Assembly: GCA_017413085.1 (NCBI GenBank)
Contig: JAFPVC010000061.1
Coordinates: forward strand, 1-64,000
Length of the DNA stretch: 64,000 nt
Source: Prevotella sp.
Lineage (GTDB): Bacteria; Bacteroidota; Bacteroidia; Bacteroidales; Bacteroidaceae
Reading direction: 5' to 3'
This document shows, piece by piece, positions 61,924-64,000 of this stretch (the first letter of the stretch is position 1; each line of letters opens with the position of its first letter). The notes beneath the pieces were generated by a model that made no database searches, was not told where the DNA came from, and saw only the letters and a list, made by a program, of their open reading frames with translations. The translations under genes were made by a program, and so were the position numbers.

Positions 61924-62208
61924 TCATCTGACTGCAAAGTTACGAAAAAACGAACGAAAAGCCAAATTTATTTGTGCTTTTCTGAGTGCAAGTAACTTCG
62001 GCAAAGCCCAAAAAACAAACGAAAGATTTGTCAGTTTGTAATAAAATAAGTAATTTGCATGAAAATAACAATACTGGCATGACCCGCAGTCGGAGACATT
62101 CAGAGGACATTCAACACCGACAGCAGCAAAGCCACTTGTCAGGTTGAACATCACCTTTTCCACTCCGCCTATGATGGGATAAAATTTTCCGATTTGAAGA
62201 ATTTTCAT
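61924..62208 (-). pseudogene. truncated family 4 glycosyltransferase
   Basis: The first 36 residues, starting MKILQIGKFYPIIGGVEKVM, are the typical N terminus of GT4 glycosyltransferases of Bacteroidetes, which are normally 350-400 residues. After about residue 36 the frame continues with unrelated sequence (low-complexity, Cys- and Phe-rich) and ends at 94 residues. The catalytic domain is missing. A TAACTTTGC promoter at 62230-62238 and the start codon are intact, so a deletion removed most of the gene. The LuxR promoter now lies in its tail. Confidence 0.7.
61934..61942 (-). promoter_or_regulatory. promoter of the LuxR-type gene (-7 element)
   Basis: Minus-strand TAACTTTGC inside the 3' end of the glycosyltransferase remnant. 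Confidence 0.65.
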
Positions 62209-62333
62209 CTTATTGCTAATACAGCATCTGCAAAGTTAGTGATTTTCTTTTAGATTTCAAAGGAAATGCAACAAAAAAAGTCGCATTTTCTGTATGATGT
62301 TACAAGAAAATGATAAAATAATTGCAAAAAATT

Positions 62334-62364
62334 TTTGCCGTTACAAATTTTATCGTAACTTTGC
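62334..62364 (+). promoter_or_regulatory. promoter of the beta-barrel gene
   Basis: TTTG at 62334-62337 and TAACTTTGC at 62356-62364, spacing 18 bases, 45 bases before the start. Confidence 0.75.
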
Positions 62365-62409
62365 ATTGATAAACAAAATAACCAATAACTTAAAAGAAAG
62401 GAAAATATC

Positions 62410-63075
62410 ATGAAGAAATTTTTTATGATTGCAGCAATGGCAGTAGCTACACTCACAGCTAACGCACAATACAGGGCTGGAACATGGAGCATCCAGCCGA
62501 AAGTCGGTGTGACAATCACTTCTGTGACAAACCTGAACAACAACATCGGACCTATTATCGGAGCAGGAAGGGCTGAGTCCCAGACTTACGTAGGCGCAAC
62601 AATCGGCGGTGAGGTTGAATACCAGATTGACAAACAGTTCAGCGTGGCAGCAGGCATAGGCTATATCATGCAGGGCAAGCAGTGGGATGACTATGTAAAT
62701 GCCACAGGAAAGGTGAAAGACCTGAAGCTGGAACTTGGTTACGTTAATGTGCCTATTGTTTTGAACTACCAAATATTCAAGGGCTTTGCCGTTAAGGCTG
62801 GTATGCAGTTCGCATTCCTTACCAATGCAAAGATGAAGGCCACTGAGGAAACCACAGGAAGGACGGAGTCTTACAGCGAGGATGTCAAGAGCCAAATGAG
62901 TTCCTTTGACTTCTCAATCCCCGTGGGTGCATCTTACGAGTTCTCTAACCACATTATCATTGATGCACGCTACAACATCGGTGTTACGAAGGTCAACAAG
63001 GAGAGCGTTGCAGGTTACAGCGACTGCCACAACAGCGTATTACTCGCTACCGTGGGTTACAAGTTCAAAATGTAA
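62410..63075 (+). CDS. outer-membrane beta-barrel protein (PorT-like porin family)
   Basis: A 221-residue protein with signal peptide MKKFFMIAAMAVATLTANAQ and a pattern of alternating strands ending in an aromatic-rich strand (VLLATVGYKFKM), the usual C-terminal signature of Bacteroidetes eight-strand barrels. Glycine-rich strands such as VGATIGGEVEYQ and FSVAAGIGYIMQG are seen. It should span the outer membrane; ligand or partner unknown. The next gene starts 2 bases after its stop. Confidence 0.85.
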   Translation: MKKFFMIAAMAVATLTANAQYRAGTWSIQPKVGVTITSVTNLNNNIGPIIGAGRAESQTYVGATIGGEVEYQIDKQFSVAAGIGYIMQGKQWDDYVNATGKVKDLKLELGYVNVPIVLNYQIFKGFAVKAGMQFAFLTNAKMKATEETTGRTESYSEDVKSQMSSFDFSIPVGASYEFSNHIIIDARYNIGVTKVNKESVAGYSDCHNSVLLATVGYKFKM

Positions 63076-63077
63076 TT

Positions 63078-64000
63078 ATGCTTAACATGAACAGAATAAT
63101 AAAGATACTGACAGCATCAGCGATATGCCTGATGCTGTCAGTTGTGCTTTATGCGCAGAAGCACATGATGATAAAAAAATCGGGAGGCGGACAGACGGTT
63201 TACCCCAACCGTGACAATGTATTCAAGCCTGGATTCAAACTGTCGCCTGTAGGCACATTCGACAAGGCGAATGTGGAGGGACTGTTTTTCTTTCCTGTGC
63301 AGGCACCCGACTTCACCGGCCATGTGCTAAAACGCAACATGACACGAAAGCAGGTGTCGCTGCAGCAGGTGTCGTGCAGGGAAAACAATATCACCGACGA
63401 GAAAGAATGGGTGATAAACAATAACCTGACGCTCAGGGAACTGCCGGTGGAGACACCTATCGGCCAGTTCGGTCCGCGCTACAGTTATTACACCGGCGGC
63501 TATCTCGTCACGATATACGGTCCACACTACGGCGAGACTCTGAAGCTCGTCATCACCGACCTTGCCGAAACGCGACTCTATGCAGCATACGATTTCGAGA
63601 GTTTCCGCTATTCGCCAAAGACCACGCTGATGGGCAACACGCAGTGCATGCAGGATGTGATAATCGAGGGCAACGTCATGTACGTGTCCCACGGCTCAAG
63701 GAGTTACTCCGACGGTGCCGGCTACCAGACAGGTTACATCACTGCCTATGACTTGGAGAAGAATGAGATAATATGGACCACACAGCCCATGACATGCAAC
63801 TCCAGTTTCACAATCTATGGCAATTCAATCATCTGCGGCTACGGTTTCACCGCTGAGCCGGACAACCTTTACGTGCTCGACAAGTACAGCGGCCAGCGCG
63901 TGCATAAGTATCCTGTCAAGAAGATGGTGGAGCGCGTAGTGGTGAAAGATGGCAAGGCTTATGTGCGCACCTACAGCTATGACTACGTATTCAGCGTGAA
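63078..64000 (+). CDS. secreted beta-propeller-like protein, cut by the window end
   Basis: An open frame from ATG at 63078 (or 63087) to the right edge, 307 codons so far, with no stop. MNRIIKILTASAICLMLSVV forms a signal peptide ending in YAQ. The mature part has a repeated strand pattern resembling PQQ-type propellers: GYITAYDLEKNEIIW near residue 221, then NLYVLDKYSGQRVHKYPVK near residue 264. It follows the beta-barrel gene by 2 bases and is likely cotranscribed. A perfect 14-bp inverted repeat lies within the signal-peptide codons. Confidence 0.7.
   Translation, partial: MLNMNRIIKILTASAICLMLSVVLYAQKHMMIKKSGGGQTVYPNRDNVFKPGFKLSPVGTFDKANVEGLFFFPVQAPDFTGHVLKRNMTRKQVSLQQVSCRENNITDEKEWVINNNLTLRELPVETPIGQFGPRYSYYTGGYLVTIYGPHYGETLKLVITDLAETRLYAAYDFESFRYSPKTTLMGNTQCMQDVIIEGNVMYVSHGSRSYSDGAGYQTGYITAYDLEKNEIIWTTQPMTCNSSFTIYGNSIICGYGFTAEPDNLYVLDKYSGQRVHKYPVKKMVERVVVKDGKAYVRTYSYDYVFSV
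63107..63142 (+). repeat. 14-bp perfect inverted repeat in a signal-peptide coding region
   Basis: 63107-63120 pairs exactly with 63129-63142 around an 8-base loop. It lies 30 bases after the beta-barrel stop, within the first 22 codons of the propeller-like gene, and may attenuate transcription or translation. Confidence 0.8.

Overview
The window reads as chromosomal DNA of a Bacteroidales bacterium, most likely a Prevotella-like member of the Prevotellaceae. The main evidence is the repeated Bacteroidetes promoter (TTG about 20 bases upstream of TAnnTTTGC), starts without Shine-Dalgarno sequences, and phylum-typical families: DUF3098, DUF4271, DUF4861, NigD-like, calycin-like and fimbrillin-like proteins, GH97, and an FtsX without an adjacent FtsE. 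No phage, IS element, integrase or CRISPR array was seen.

Layout. 1-3.3 kb: a probable rRNA-type leader at the left edge, an RNase H and argS, all leftward. 3.3-8.0 kb: a rightward housekeeping run ftsX, DUF3098, uppP, truB, queA, a polyhistidine membrane protein and folK. 8.0-11.8 kb: a three-gene uronate-type cassette (DUF4861, orphan galactitol-type PTS IIC, KduI with a signal peptide). 11.9-17.6 kb: PASTA protein, rluD, ddl, an acyltransferase, a NigD-like lipoprotein and a Gate-domain membrane protein. 17.5-23.3 kb: rpsO, metK, DUF4271, hemD, rnpA, yidD, tyrS, tRNA-Gln. 23.3-25.4 kb: leftward ADP-ribosylglycohydrolase with a secreted protein, then a separate small macro-like protein.

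25.4-27.5 kb is a 2-kb gene-free mosaic of long direct repeats, including three modules in which three GACAAC motifs face three GTTGTC motifs. metG follows. From 43.5 down to 29.6 kb lies a tightly packed leftward operon: a giant secreted protein of about 3,425 residues, a lipoprotein that appears to share a domain with the giant, a fimbrillin-like lipoprotein, a 43-residue peptide, a short MFS-like protein and two small membrane proteins. It is the strongest candidate for an undescribed surface system here. A 54-residue membrane protein has its own transcription unit just upstream.

44.6-55.5 kb is mostly housekeeping: M20 deacetylase, YkvA-like protein, SH3-like secreted protein, trkH, a secreted EEP-family phosphatase, recG, long-chain acyl-CoA ligase, prfB without the usual frameshift site, a 47-residue membrane peptide and a CYTH protein. 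55.6-60.7 kb carries a YARHG protein, a GH97 glycosidase with a retaining-type aspartate, an ECF S component, and a calycin-like protein with an FMN-binding protein and a small membrane protein. 60.8-64 kb holds a probable structured ncRNA with its own promoter and terminator (minus strand), a LuxR-type regulator, a truncated glycosyltransferase remnant, an outer-membrane beta-barrel, and a propeller-like secreted protein cut by the window edge.

A further feature is a family of AT-rich intergenic repeats built on TAATCAGG / CCTGATTA units, seen at four separate places.
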